A stretch of 40,223 nt of DNA from Fragilaria crotonensis. Taxonomy: Eukaryota > Bacillariophyta > Fragilariophyceae > Fragilariales > Fragilariaceae. The notes below the pieces were generated by a model. The model made no database searches. It worked only from the letters and a program-made list of their open reading frames with translations, and had not been told where the DNA came from. Below, piece by piece: positions 1-11,917 of the stretch. Where the stretch lies: NCBI GenBank assembly GCA_022925895.1, contig JAKSYS010000585.1, forward strand, positions 1-40,223, in the 5' to 3' direction. A program made the position numbers and the translations under genes. Within the stretch, counting starts at the first letter, position 1, and the number at the start of each line of letters is the position of its first letter.

Positions 1-36
1 ATATGGCTGGATGCATATTCTGGGTACACGAGGTAG
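1..36 (+). repeat. left terminal inverted repeat of DDE transposon
   Basis: Bases 1-12 and 29-36 match the reverse complement of the right end at the same offsets. The middle bases differ. The outermost base may lie outside the window. Confidence 0.65.
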
Positions 37-56
37 CCCCACGTAGGTCGTAGTAT

Positions 57-3000
57 TCAATGTTTTTGTTCAGACGTAGAAAGTATACTAAGTCTACGCA
101 AACGCAAATGGATCGAGGTTTCTAATCTGGATTCATCACAAACTTGAAATCGAAGTCCATTACGATGTGTTTTGAACTCCCGAAGCAGTTTCTCCAATGC
201 AACAGGACCATACTTTGCACAGTCTTGCTGTATTTCAGCACTGACTTGCCCGCTATCAATGGCGTGGTAAGCAAGAAGATATTGACGAGCTCGTTTCGCA
301 AATTTTCGAATGCGTTCAATTGAAAGGACTTTCTCCGACAAAGAATATCTAACGCCTGCCATGAAATTTTCCTTCCCTTTCTTTTCTTTTAAGGTGAGAT
401 TGCGGTATGCACCTTTGCTGCATGCCCACATGCTCAACGCCTTCACCTGCTATTTCGGCATGACACTTGGGGTTAGCATGACTTCCACGCCAATTTTGCT
501 CCGACATGCTCCATCATGCTTTCTTCGTTCAAGAAATCAGAACACATCGCCATTAGATGGCGCAAACTCAAGCTCAAGTCCACGTTTCCGAGCTCATCCT
601 TCCTGCCGGTAAGTGTATAGCTTGACAGCTTGTTCATATCAATATATCCTCGCTCCCACAACACCTGAAGCAAACCCTTTGCCTTTCCCACCCAACCTTC
701 CTTTATTTTAGGAACTTCGCGATTGATCGGGATATTTTTGTCGATACAAATAGCGATCAGTTCTTTTGTTCTTTCCTTTGGTGTTAATGCCTTGACGACG
801 TAGTTCGAGGATTAATTCGGATTTGTTTCTTGAGACATTTGACGGATCGCCATCGACTTGATCAAGGCGACTGAGAATGCGTTCGTTTGGTATCATCCAG
901 AAAGGTCCAACATCAACTTCGGTAAATGTCAATCGCTGAGTTTGGCCGGGCTCCAGGATACGTGCATATGGACCGAGGAAGCCGGATTCCCTTTCAATGA
1001 CAGTCGGGTGCATGACTGGGCATTTTCCACCAAATGATCTATTCATTTTAGCTGCATTGAGACCATCGGGGCGCTGCTTTGCGTGTCCTGATGAATGATC
1101 GAATAGAAATACAAAATGGACCTGTGGATGCATAACCTTTAGACAATCAACGACATCTTCGAACTGTAGCACCATGTGATTATAATCCCAGTAGCCCTCT
1201 TTGTTTTCCCCGTAGTCGAAGTATGTTAGGAATGGCGACTTGCCAGCTAATAGAAGGGGCTTAAGGGAAGAGCCTAAGACTTCCATTGCTGCTTCTTCAT
1301 CGGCATATCTCGTTCCTTGCCGTATCTCGTTCACCGAGTCTAGTGTGTTTTGATCTAATTCTTGGATCAAACCATATTCCCCTGAGATAAATGATGATAT
1401 CATCACCCCGCTCCTTCATCCTTGGGAGGAGAGGACGCTCGCCTTGGGACCTGTCCACATCTTTGAAAGAAACGAGAACTGCTTAAAGATGGCCTCGTCC
1501 TGCCCGACAAAGATGACTATTGGCTTGCTTGTGTCCCGTCGTATGCTTAAGTGTGCTCCAAAGAACGCCGTCCCTACTATATCCGCCACTGCTTCACTCG
1601 AAATGGCGTCAACGTGATATTCCACCATCTCAACATTACTGATAGGATCTACGTAATGATAGCCACAGTTTTTTGCAACCGAATCTTGTGCCTCTAGAAT
1701 TTTAGAAGCTACAAGACTAAGCTGAACCCACCGATGAGCTTGAACTTCATGAGCGATGTATCGCTTTGTGAAGACAGGCCGATAAGCAAGTGTTCCCGCC
1801 TTCTCGTGTCCATCAACAAAATAATGCTTGCTGCGGTTTTTGTATCTGAAACCCGTGGCATGCATCCATCGAACAACTGTGGCAATGGATATCTTAGATA
1901 AACGGTAACTTTGAAGGAAGCTCTTCGTCTCTTGCGATAGCTCCAGCACTGGCGGTGTAACAAGGTCATTTTCTTGCGAATTGTCAGAAGTCTCCTCGAT
2001 GCCTCGCTCAACTCTTGCCATCATCGTTGGAATCAATGTTTCAAGCACGTACGTGTGCATTCTTTCCACCGACAGTTCTTTCAGAATGCTTACTCCATGT
2101 TTCCTGAAAGCATCCATTGCGTCTGGATTCTCGATAAAGAACGGTGGCAAGCAATTTTTGGGTACAGGTGATTTGATAAAGGTGCCTTTCGGGCTGTAGG
2201 CCAGTCGTCTGTGCCACCTTGCCAGTGGTCGCCAATGGGAGTAGCTTTCAACTCCGACATCATTCATCAATCCAATTGAGTACTCGATACATTGCTGCCA
2301 TGTCCACCTCGATGTTTTGCTCGCCTCGTCGACAAATTTTCGCAAGGCACATGCAAGGTACATGCTCCGATGCCTGATCATAAAGATGTCGTGTTCTGAA
2401 CACAAATCCTCTTGATCGCCACCATCTACAAGTGTCCTCCAATCTGCAGCAATACTGTTAACCATCTCCAATTTTTCAATTCGATCCATGACAGCTTTCC
2501 GAACATCGCAATCAGTGCCATAATACAACTTTGGTGCGAAGAGCTTTCTGGAATCGCCAGATTCCCAATACGAGGATAATTGCAGCGACGGTTCTTGAGC
2601 GGTGAGGATCAACAAGGAACTAGTAGGGGTTGTTTCTCTATCTGAGTTTCGTTTGCTTGGTCAGAAGCAAGCTTACGCTTCTTAGTATTCACAGGTCCAG
2701 GAACAGCCGAAAAAAATTGCGAGGAGGATGATGTGGTGAAGTCAACATGTTGACGAGTCCTTGGAGGCAGCGGGTGTGAGGCATTTTGCTCTTTCCAAGC
2801 TACTGAATTGGATGCGGTCGGGTAGGATTGGGGGACATCCTTTACAGAAACCTGAAAGAAATTGTACTTCTGTTGCTTTCCGTCTTCCCTTGCTTTGAAG
2901 TCGTGTCGAAAAAGCTTCAGTTGTTCGCCGCCACCACCGACAACCCTCAATGGACTTCTCATGGTACTCCTTTCCCACAACACGTAGAAGCTCTGACTTT

Positions 3001-3173
3001 TTCACCTTCAAATCATCTTGAAGCTGGCACCTTGTATTGATTTCATCCAGCAATGTGTCCGCTTGCCACCAAACTTCATGAAGTCGTGAATCTTGCAAAA
3101 CAGCGTTGAAACTACTTCTAACGAACTGATACCTGATCCGATTTCTGTGGAGCTTCAGCGTGTTTTCACTCAT
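57..3173 (-). pseudogene. DDE superfamily transposase, frameshifted
   Basis: Read on the minus strand, one protein of about 1,000 residues continues through at least five frame changes (near 2.95, 2.62, 1.41, 0.70, 0.48 and 0.43 kb). In order it shows an N-terminal region with a coiled, charged stretch; a helical region containing FVDGHE; GQDEAIFKQFSF, the likely first acidic residue; a GAG/MISSF segment; and FLFDHSSGHAKQRPDG, the likely second acidic residue. It ends with CHAEIAGEGVE then WACSKGAYR, the usual setting of the last catalytic Glu. This order matches transposases usually annotated as DDE superfamily endonucleases and common in fungi and stramenopiles; the exact superfamily name is not certain. 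The start at MSENTLKLH (about 3173) is the first reasonable Met. At 0.48 kb a single base appears missing just before the CHAE motif. The gene is not functional as written, either from decay or from consensus errors. Confidence 0.7.
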
Positions 3174-3339
3174 GATGAACAAGGAGATGAAATATCTTCA
3201 AGAAGCTCCACGGAATATCAAGAATTGGTGAAGGTATGGACTGTCAAGGTCAATGGGGTTGAGAAGCAAGTGATTCGACGCATAAATCTATTTTCGATGC
3301 GCACGCATTAAAAAAATCGTGGTACTAGTACGTAGAGCT

Positions 3340-3375
3340 CTACCTCGCGAATCCTGTTCGTGAATCCAGCCATAT
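3340..3375 (-). repeat. right terminal inverted repeat of DDE transposon
   Basis: The reverse complement of 3364-3375 equals window bases 1-12, and the CGAGGTAG block recurs at the same distance from the end. Confidence 0.65.
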
Positions 3376-3745
3376 ATGGCAATGGTATGAGTACTATAGA
3401 CCTGAGGACAAGTTATCAGAGTATGATCCACTCGAACACGAGTCAATCTGGAAGAATCTCTTTTCTGGATTATATGAGGGTCGACGGAGGGCCAATTTGC
3501 AAGGCTCAACTCTTCATCCATTCTCGTCTGTCTGAAACAGATTTTACCGGCATAATATACAATATATACAAGCACATCATACATCATACAGTCGTTCCGT
3601 ACAAGGCACACAAATTTGAGACAGTAGTATGAATAATCAACGACAACATCACGACAACCATCTCTTACCCGAGTGGTATGAATAATCAAAGACAACATCA
3701 CGACAACCATCTCCTTACTCCGACAGCAACACACCACCGTCGTTG
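3376..3745. other. intergenic spacer upstream of the fucosyltransferase-like gene
   Basis: No convincing gene is seen. The stretch holds a 38-bp direct duplication (listed separately) and ends in a (GAT)n run at about 3744-3770 that overlaps the possible start of the next gene. Confidence 0.5.
3627..3713 (+). repeat. tandem duplication, two 38-bp copies with period 49
   Basis: The segment 3627-3664 recurs at 3676-3713 with one base difference (AATCAACG versus AATCAAAG). The copies begin GTATGAATAATCAA and end CAACCATCTC. Confidence 0.85.
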
Positions 3746-5430
3746 ATGATGATGATGATGATGATGATGACCGCGAGATCCCTTTATAGGTGTATTATTG
3801 GTGTTCATCGTGACCTCGTTCATTCTGTTGGTACTACATTGGAGAGTGATTGTCGCTCATGACATGGTTACATATCGTACCGTCGTTGTGAACGTCAGCC
3901 ACCTCCCCGTGCACCAGGAATTTCAACAACAACAAGATGCAGTTGTTGCGCAACATCATTTTGCGGATTGGGTGAATGACGTAGAGTCCTCCGATACAAG
4001 TACTAGAAATACGGATGATCATGATGATACTGATATTGATGATGCATGTGAGTGTGCCAAGGCGGATGGGATACTCTTTATATCACGTGTCATTCGCAAA
4101 GCGGGTGCGGGAACAATGTTTTTCCAATCCATTGTGGATTCACTCTTGTATGCGCAAAAGTACAATCTTGTGCCATACATTTGGATTAATGATGATGAGA
4201 ACCAACCATGTTATGATCCCAATGTGCATGGTATTGGACCGAATCGTTCTGTATCAAAAGTGGCAGTTGGGACAATTACCAATCTCAAGGGTGAAGGGGA
4301 TATGGCATGTGATACGGAGGATGGGACCAGACCGGGACCGCCGTTGTTGGATGACGACAATTACGAATCGAAAACGTACACACTGGTTGGGAATGGCATG
4401 TGGCAATCGTACTTTCAGCCTGTACCGAAACTGTCCACACGATATCCACTCCTTGAACCACAACCATCATCATCCGATTCATATACTACTACTACTGCGT
4501 CCACAACTACATTATCGTGTCTTGCCGAATGTTCGAAAAACCAGTCTTTGAAATGACGAGATATCAAGTCATGCCCGACATGCATCGATGTTCCGAATTT
4601 GCAGTTCGTGGGTGGGCCTTTCGTGGTATTCCTAAAGCACTCTTGCCCAAACCACATGGCAATACAACTACAACAAGCAACACAGCCAAAACAAAAAGAA
4701 CGAAAACAAAACAAAAGAACAACATGCATCCATCATGGCGGATTGGTTGTGGCAGCATCGACAACGTGCAGCACCCATTGTGCGACGATACTTTCATTTG
4801 CAACCATGGTTGCAAGCACGTGTCGATGCGGCCAATAATTCCACCAAACGACGAGTCTTGGACAATCATGACTATCGGCAACAAACGAGTTGTTTGGCAG
4901 TTCATATTCGATTAACGGACAAGGCGTCGGGACGTGATAAGAAAGGTTTGGATGCGTACCGACCGTACATGGAAGCCTTTGCCAAGGCAGTAACGTCAAT
5001 ATCGAAATCAATATCATCATCATCATCTGTCATGAAGTATTCCATTTACATTGCCACTGACGATGCGACTGTATTGCCAACCATCCAAAACGAATGGACA
5101 CCCAGAGTTGCATCGAGGTTGGTGTACCAACCCAACACATTCCGATCTCACGATGAAGATTTACCAACGTTTAAATTACTTGCCGAAGACAAGCATCGGA
5201 GCAATACGGAGGCATTGGTGGACATGTATGCCATGTCCAAATGTGAATACTTTGTTCATGGATATTCTGGAATGGCAGAAGCCGTAGTTTACATTAATCC
5301 CAAATTGCATTCAAAATCGGTCAATATTGATGATGAGGAACGAATGACACCGAGTCAGTTTGAACGCATGGTCCGGAAGACGGAGGAGAAATGGTATCGC
5401 GATTCGAGTCATGGTATCTCCCTGACATGA
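3746..5430 (+). CDS. fucosyltransferase-like glycosyltransferase (frameshifted)
   Basis: This is likely a Golgi type II membrane enzyme transferring fucose from GDP-fucose. An N-terminal hydrophobic segment (VFIVTSFILLVLHW, codons from about 3798) acts as signal anchor. It is followed by an Asp-rich stem and then RKAGAGTMFFQSIVDSLLYAQKYNLVPYIW, an N-terminal GT-B-like block. The C-terminal half carries LAVHIRLTDK, SIYIATDD and FVHGYSGMAEAVVYINP, which together resemble the donor-binding region of GT23 and related fucosyltransferases. The reading moves between frames near 4500 and again near 4700, within Thr/Lys-rich low-complexity sequence. No ATG lies in the first long frame; an ATG run at 3746 followed by TARSLYR could be the start if one more shift occurs near 3790. 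The gene converges on the TAF11-like gene 100 bp downstream. The acceptor sugar is unknown. Whether the breaks are introns, sequencing errors or decay is unresolved. Confidence 0.6.
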
Positions 5431-5530
5431 GTACTACAACATGATAATGATGATGACGATACCAAGAGTTGAAAAATGGCGTTGAATGATGGCAACAACA
5501 CACAAAAGGTGATGCTTTTTCTAGAACGGT

Positions 5531-7587
5531 TTAATCGTCGTCACTATCATCACTATCGTCGTCCAAATTCATCAAGAGAGCATCCTCCATGGACATGGGT
5601 GCTGGTTTGGATGGGGCTGGTGGTGCCGAGGGTGGTGCTGTTGTAGTCGATGCGGGGGATGCAACAGGTGCATTCGTCGCGGTCGTCGTCAAGGGCGCGG
5701 TTTGTTCAGCAGTAATGGTGGGTGCTGTCGTCATTATTGTTGTTGAAGGTGTATCGGTCGACACGACAGGAGATGGTCCCGTATCGACATCCATCGTCGT
5801 GGTGGTTGCGAGCTCATTTGCCGGCGGCAGTACAGGAACTTTCTCGTTCACTGTTAATACTAATGTCGCATCCTCGAGCGGTTCCACATCCATGGACGGC
5901 GTCGAGGCTTCGCGTCGTTCAAGCTGCATCTCTTGGTCGATAACGCCTGCATCCGTGCCTGCAGCCGGTTCCACAACATGCGATGCATCGTCCTTGACGA
6001 CATTGTCAACCGAAATCACGTTGTCCATTATCGCAGTTTCATCATCAACATGATCATCACCATTAACCCCAACATGATCATAATGATTATTGTCTTCTCT
6101 AGACTCCCCATTGGCACTGTGATACTCATCATAATCTTGTTGCGCTTGTAACGCCGCGTGTCGCAACAACTCGTGTCGATCCATGCCGCCAACGACGCCA
6201 CCGCCATATTGTCGTCCACCGAGTGCCGCCGCAGCAATTCGTCCAGGATGACACGATGACAAGGCCCACGGTGCTTGCATTCCACGATTGTGTGTATTGT
6301 GAAACGAATAGGCAGTTGGTCGTTGCATGAAAATCCTGGATCGATACCAGCCTTGACTCGTGCGTCATGTGCCAATTGAATGTGATGTACTTGCAGCGGT
6401 TGTTGTTGTATAGATGTTGATGTGACACTCCATTATGCTGTAATGATGAATTTGTCGTTGATGTTGTTGATTTCCATGACATCTGCTACTCGTCTGGCAG
6501 CTGCCACCAATCGTTGAGCATATGCCTTGGCAAGGGCACTCACCACAATCACAATGGAATCGGCTTCCCTGGTTGGACTAAATCATGGAGAGGACGTTTG
6601 TGTTTGAGTGATGTTGATGACTGTATACTTTTCATCATGGCATGTTCTAAATGTGGTACACCCGAGACGTTGTTGTTGTTGATATTGTTGTTCAGCATCA
6701 TTCCCTGAAGTAGTATTTGCAGCTCCATTAGCACCATCCGCATCTGATGTACTTGTGGATGTTGTTATTGACGTTGTTGTAGTAGTAGCACCACCACCCA
6801 ACAATCCCGTGGTAATACGACATTTGGCCGCAAGATGATTGTGTTGATGAAGCAGTAGTAAATGTGCCAGATATTCTCGAATGGCATTCCTGCGGGGAGT
6901 GTCGATTTGGAAAAGGCTTCAAATCTCGATTTCTCCATCGTATTCAGTGTACTCAGAATCCGTGTCATTTCCTCGGGAGTTGCTGTTCTGTGTATTGTGC
7001 ATATGTATATTATGGATGGGTGGGAGAAGTTAGAGTCAGTCAAAGTGTATATTGAAATACATGGAGATAAGTAACAGGTTGTATCAGGTAGTGCGGACTC
7101 GAAACAACAAGTACTTGTTGGCACGTACTCTTCCACTTGTTCAACAACAACATTGGCTTTAAGTACCGTGGATGATTGTTGCAGCTGCGATTGTTGTTGT
7201 TGTTGCTTCTTTGTTTGTTGGAAAGTTTAATATCCTTCTTGTCGTTGCCAAGGTTGGTGTTGGCACTGGCCATGGTACTGTCGTTATAACTTGAAGCCGT
7301 AGCAGCAGCTGCAGAAGTAAGTAGTATCCTTCTTGCTTCCTTTCTTTACCTCGTTTTGGTTTCTTGGCTGGTCTTGGACTTGATTGTTGCTGTTGTTGTT
7401 CGTCGACTGCATGTCATATGTCATATGTGGTTAGAAGTGTTGTTGAGTTTTCGTAATAATGCATAGGAGATGATCAATGGTAGAGGTGAGACTGCATCGA
7501 CATTGATGATGCTGTTGATGCTCCCTTGTACTTACAAGAATCACCCCGTGATCGTTTCATGGTACCGGCGCGATCAGTATTTGCCAT
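5531..7587 (-). CDS. TAF11: TAF11-like TFIID subunit (histone fold), intron-containing and frameshifted
   Basis: TAF11 pairs with TAF13 in TFIID through a histone fold. Exon 1 (7587-7536) encodes MANTDRAGTMKRSRGDS and ends at a GTAAGT donor. A 129-nt intron ends in GCAG at 7407, and exon 2 opens with a Gln-rich stretch and the basic PAKKPKRG. Downstream are EEMTRILSTLNTMEKSRFEAFSKS with LPAGNAIREYLAHLLL (TAF11 helices 1 and 2), SIVIVVSALAKAYAQRLVAA (long central helix) and PLQVHHIQLAHDARVKAG (last helix). A Thr/Ala/Pro-rich tail ends in SMEDALLMNL plus an Asp/Ser run, which is longer than usual. A further intron probably ends near 6990 (ACACAG acceptor). Single-base deletions are inferred at 6887-6888, 6567-6569 and 6330-6333, and an in-frame stop lies in the linker at 6433-6435. 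The gene shares a 680-bp divergent spacer with the PPR-like gene. The family call rests on the ordered helices, each of them short. Confidence 0.62.
7407..7535 (-). other. intron 1 of the TAF11-like gene
   Basis: On the minus strand it begins GTAAGTAC at 7535 and ends CATGCAG at 7407. Joining exon 1 (phase 1) to exon 2 keeps an open frame reading FDEQQQQQ and then the basic PAKKPKRG. Confidence 0.65.
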
Positions 7588-8265
7588 CTTGTTGTTCTTG
7601 TTCTTGTTGCTGTTCTGTAATAGGGGAGGGAAGGGGATAGCACAGGATTATAGCGAATGTAGACAACAACAAGACGATGTGCATGCCATCAAACGAAAAG
7701 GTCAACGCAGTGTACTGCGGTATTGCCTACTAAGTACCAGTACCAGTGTGTGTACTGTATTAAAAAATACCATCGTCGACGAAAAACAGTGATACTGTGA
7801 TACTGGTACTGTACGAAGCCAAAGAGTTGATATGCGTACGTCGATATGAGTGTATATCGTATACCAGCAAAAGGTAATAGTAGGCACTGGATCACTACAG
7901 TACCGGTAGTACTCTTACTAGTACGTATATGCGTATATGTTGTACTTGTAGTACGTCGTTCTATAGTACAGTAGAATATTGTTTGCTGTGACAGTGGCAG
8001 TACTTCAGTATTACAGTACATTAGACATTAGACAGTAGATTCTGACTGAGCGAGAAATGAACAAATCATCACAGGCATGACAGCCCTCGCACCTTCACAA
8101 GATCACATCATCATCACTAACGAAAGGCAGCTAGGCACCCTACACACTGTACTCTGTGACAACACTTTGCCGTTCCTTTGTTCCTTGTACTTTAGTACGT
8201 TTTCAAGTACCCAGCCCAGTTCAAGACAGATACAGTCGTTTCGTTGCAACACGACAGAATAGAGC
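7588..8265. other. divergent intergenic region, GTAC-rich
   Basis: This spacer separates the 5' ends of the TAF11-like (-) and PPR-like (+) genes and probably holds both promoters. It is unusually rich in GTAC, AGTAC and TACTG words between about 7690 and 8030. No TATA box or known element is clear. Confidence 0.45.
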
Positions 8266-9822
8266 ATGTCATTCTTGGTGTTATCATTGCGCAGAAGCAC
8301 CAGCGGCAGCAGCAATTGCAGTAAATACTTGCCATGGCAGGCAAATGCGCTTCGTACACTTTATCGCAACAACAGTACTCATGTGGGTACTACAATGCAC
8401 AAATCAATGTTACAATCATCATTTGACTCGTCGCCATACATCAAATTAAAACACCACCAGCTACGCTGTTTCTCGTCGGAAGCAAATACTCCGAGTACAA
8501 GTGAAAGAAATACACAACAACCACCACCAACTCCACCACCACAACAACATCCCTCCTTGGAAGAACTATTTCCACGGCAAGATATCTTGAATGCATGGGG
8601 TCCCGATCTTGCTACCTTGGACGATACATTTCTCGATCGATCAACACGTTACATTGTACACCTGCTGACAGCTCAACGTCTCAATTTAATCATGACCATG
8701 TCCAATGATGGTACAGATGATCCCAATGCGCATGGTGGTAGTAGTGGAAATGGCGCTGCTGCTGCAGCAACAAATACCATTTTGGATCGTCCCACCACGG
8801 AACGATGCAATCGTGCCATTGAAAATTTGATTCTGGCCAACACGGTCTCGGAAGGGAAAGCGACTCGTGCTGATGAAATACTACGTGCCATGCAAGCCTT
8901 TTATCCATTACCCATGACGACCATACTACCCTTACCCACTGCCGACACTTACTTTATGGTACTGCGACTCTTTGCCTCGGATCCCACGGCATGTCCCGAA
9001 CGTGCTGCGGCCATTGTGGAAACGATGCAACAACGGTACGACGAATATGGACAATTGGACCACCAACCCAATGTAGTACACTGGAATCAAGTTCTCAGTT
9101 GTTGGGCAGTATCGGCGACGCGTGATGAGAAGGCCTTTGAAGCAGCCAATTTGTTGCAAAAATTGCAATCACCAAGCGTGCCACAACAACAACCACAACA
9201 ACTTTCTGTGCAGTCCCATTCCATTAATTTGGACATCCTCTTATGCTCATGTCCTACGAGCATGTGCCAAATCTGATTGGACTCCCAAATCAAGAATGTT
9301 GGGTGCCAAAGTGGCACCTGAGTGTATGCGGAATTTCGAAAACGAGTCTTGCAGCAGCAAGAAGAAGACGAACAAAGACAACACGGAGAATCGTTGCCCC
9401 CAGAACAACCAAAACATTCCTTGATACCCACAACCTATGTCTACACCTATTACTTCCAAGCCATTGCCAATCTATCATCTGGTAGTAGTGCTGGAACATC
9501 CATTCAAAAACAACAATTACAACAACAACGTGATGATGCTGCCGTGGCAGCCTATCATGATGCCGTCTATCACGGATGTGTCAATGAGTACGTGTTGGAT
9601 AATTTCCGACAGGCCCTACACAACAATATGCAAATCTTTCGATCGACCGTTGGTGAACAATACTTTGGAGCACACTACACCACAACAGCACAACTCTTCT
9701 CACGACTTCCACCCGAGACAAAGAGAAATAATGGCAAGAATAGTGCCAAGACGAGTACGAGTACTACTGCAACTACTGCAAGTAGTAGCAGTAGTAAGAA
9801 TAACAATGCAACGGAAAGTTAG
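8266..9822 (+). CDS. PPR-like organellar RNA-binding protein (two frameshifts)
   Basis: The predicted protein starts at the ATG at 8266 with a Ser/Arg/Leu-rich leader (MSFLVLSLRRSTSG), consistent with mitochondrial or plastid targeting. A Pro/Gln low-complexity linker and a helical body follow. The body has pentatricopeptide-like units: CNRAIENLILANTVSEG..ADEILRAMQAFY, TADTYFMVLRLFASD..AAAIVETMQQRY and NVVHWNQVLSCWAVS..AANLLQKLQ. After about 9235 the similarity moves to another frame (TSSYAHVLRACAKSDWTPKS). Near 9335 it returns to the first (TTYVYTYYFQAIANL, AAYHDAVYHGCVNEYVLDNF) and ends in a Ser/Thr-rich tail. Two compensating shifts over about 100 bp suggest sequence errors more than decay. 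Members of this family bind organellar transcripts, but the target cannot be read from sequence. Confidence 0.6.
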
Positions 9823-10765
9823 GGAACGAAATTGCAATTTATTGATCCACTTTTGTGTACAGCAGTGGCCATTGGCGACGAGCTGGAGAGATTTGGGATT
9901 TCAAATGTCTGAACTATCCCAGCTGTGTGTCACTTGTCGCGACGAGACTAGAACAACAACTGAACTTGCTGTGAACGGTCGACAATTTGTGACTTTAGTG
10001 TCGCAGTGGTACAAACATTATGTATGATTTGATGCATCGACTCCGTCGGAAAGAACCTCTACTAGAGCCTTGTGCTCACCCAAAGCAGAAAAACACACTC
10101 TCCCCATCTGGTCTTCTCTCCTTCCTGCATACGCACACTATTGTAGACATGAATACATTCATTTAAAGTAGACCCCACGACTTGTATTGGTATCAGCAAC
10201 GCATGGTGCGCGGTGGTGGGAAAGTCATCAAGCAGCATCAGTCTTCCTTGTAGCGTATCGGTGTTCAGTGTCTGGAATGACTTGAGTGCATCGTTAATTC
10301 CCCAACGTTTTCAGTGATGCATACATGTCGGTATGCCAATGCAGCGGACTAATACTATTCTCCGCATAATGAGTTCAGAACGCAACAGGTGTACATGTAT
10401 ACCCGAAATGCACCCAAATAGCGAAGCTGGTAGAGGGTGTAAGGTCTCAACACCAACAACGAAATGCGCACTCTATGCTCTGTGCTGCTCTGTACTCTGT
10501 AGTATGGTACAATTTCAGATTAAGGAGCTCGGGAAATGCTTGAAGGGAGGACATTCAGTGTACATTGTACATCGTGCAAGGCCGACCCAAATACCGGGGA
10601 TATATGAAACACAACGAACACAGACTTGGGATTATCAATTGGCTAGGATGATGACATGTTATGTTTTAGCTGATCCGCCGATTTAGTTTAATATTCCCTG
10701 ACCGCACAAATGCGCATGTCAGTGCCGTCAACCATATATAAGCAAAACGTGTAAGTTTAGCGAAC
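9823..10765. other. intergenic region without a recognisable gene
   Basis: Short ORFs on both strands have no recognisable motif. The sequence separates the PPR-like gene from the 3' end of the minus-strand membrane-protein copy. Confidence 0.45.
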
Positions 10766-11917
10766 TTATGCGACCATACCAGACCTGCCACCAGACTTGG
10801 CCTGTTCTTGCTCGTCGTCGTCCTTCTTGCGGCGGCGCGCTGCGAGCACCAACGCAACGATAATGGCGACACCAGCAATAGCTCCGACAATGCCACCAAT
10901 GAGAGCACCAGTGTTTGGCTGAGCTTCTGTAGGTGCTTGTGCTTCGCTGGGGCTGGAAGCCAACGCCATGCGGACCGAAAATCCAGTCTGCGATTCGTCC
11001 CTGCTCTTGCATCAAGCGAGGCGCTAGCTCCACCAGTTTGGTCAACAGCATTGTTGCCGATTGTGAAGCGGAGCTTGCGGGCTCTGCCAGTACCAAAGCG
11101 GACCACCACTACTCCATTTCCAACAAGAGGAATACCGATGTTGGCAGGGTCAAGCAAAACACTCGGAAGCTGCGACTGAATGCGGGCGCTTGTTCCTTGT
11201 TGGTCACATCGGTCAATCCATTACCTACACCGTTGGCAATCGCAGGGATGGTAATCACTCGGCCTGAGTATAATTGAGTTGCTGGATGGAGGCGATCTGG
11301 ACGCCGCTGCCAGCCGTCGTCGTGATGCAAACGAACGCGGCATCTCCTTGGACAAGTGTCGAGGTAGTACAAATGGAAGATGCGTTGCACTGACAGACGT
11401 TGAGGCCGAATTCAGTGTTGGCGTTTGTGTTGTCCACACCGGCGGCAGTGCGGTCAACATCAACGGCGGCAATCGTGAAGCCTTGAGTGAGGTCCACGGT
11501 CACGTACAGCTTTTGCTCCTTGAAGTTGTAGCTTGTGCCAGTGCTGTCAAGCAAGTCGACACGAACACACAGTTGGATCATTCCCTGTGTGCTGCCGTTA
11601 GTAGTCCAAATGTTGCTGCTGGAGACTTGAGTTTGATCGATATTGAGAGCAACAGGGAGCGAGAGGTGCGTTGATCCTTGGATTGAAGTGGGAGTCTTCA
11701 GCTGCGCTGTTACAGCTGTGGCTGTTGTGGTGCAGTCGTCTTTATAGACGCGGACAGCAGGAGAGTGGTTTGCCGTCTCGTAGGTCAAATCGATAACTGA
11801 GGTATTCGTCCCGCCGACACTCGCAGTGGGAGTTCCCGTAGGGGCCAAATACCAATCGGCAGATTGGGCAGAGGCGCCGTAGATGAGTCCGAGGACCAAA
11901 ATGTTGAAGAGCTTCAT
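10766..11917 (-). pseudogene. secreted type I membrane protein, broken paralogue of the 29.6 kb gene
   Basis: The ATG at 11917 gives a signal peptide (MKLFNILVLGLIYGASA) like that of the intact gene at 29642. An ectodomain follows with shared landmarks: SADWYLAPTGTPT, YNFKEQKLYVTVDLTQGFTI, NTNANTEFGLNVCQC and SIQQLNYTQA. The first frame stops near 11255. The homologous protein continues in other frames (ITIPAIANGVGNGLTDV; LLDPANIGIPLVGNGVVVV) and ends with a transmembrane helix (NTGALIGGIVGAIAGVAIIV) and a basic/acidic tail (AARRRKKDDDE) stopping at 10766. Aligned by eye to the intact copy, one base is missing from a G/C run near 11260 and one from a GG near 11199, with at least two more shifts near 11020-10960. 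The tail differs from the intact copy. The function is unknown. The breaks are either consensus errors or early decay of a duplicate. Confidence 0.75.

Larger units (their letters stand above)
1..3375 (-). mobile_element. DDE-type DNA transposon with terminal inverted repeats
   Basis: The first 12 bases of the window (ATATGGCTGGAT) are the reverse complement of 3364-3375. Without any gap, a second 8-base match (CGAGGTAG) falls at bases 29-36 of both ends. This gives inverted termini of about 36 bp enclosing one broken minus-strand transposase. The left end may extend beyond the window, so the element boundary and any target-site duplication cannot be fixed there. Confidence 0.72.

Noticed and set aside
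4015..4551. 178-codon plus-strand ORF over the fucosyltransferase-like gene
   Set aside because: It is an alternative frame of the conserved block RKAGAGTMFFQSIVDSL and has no motif of its own.
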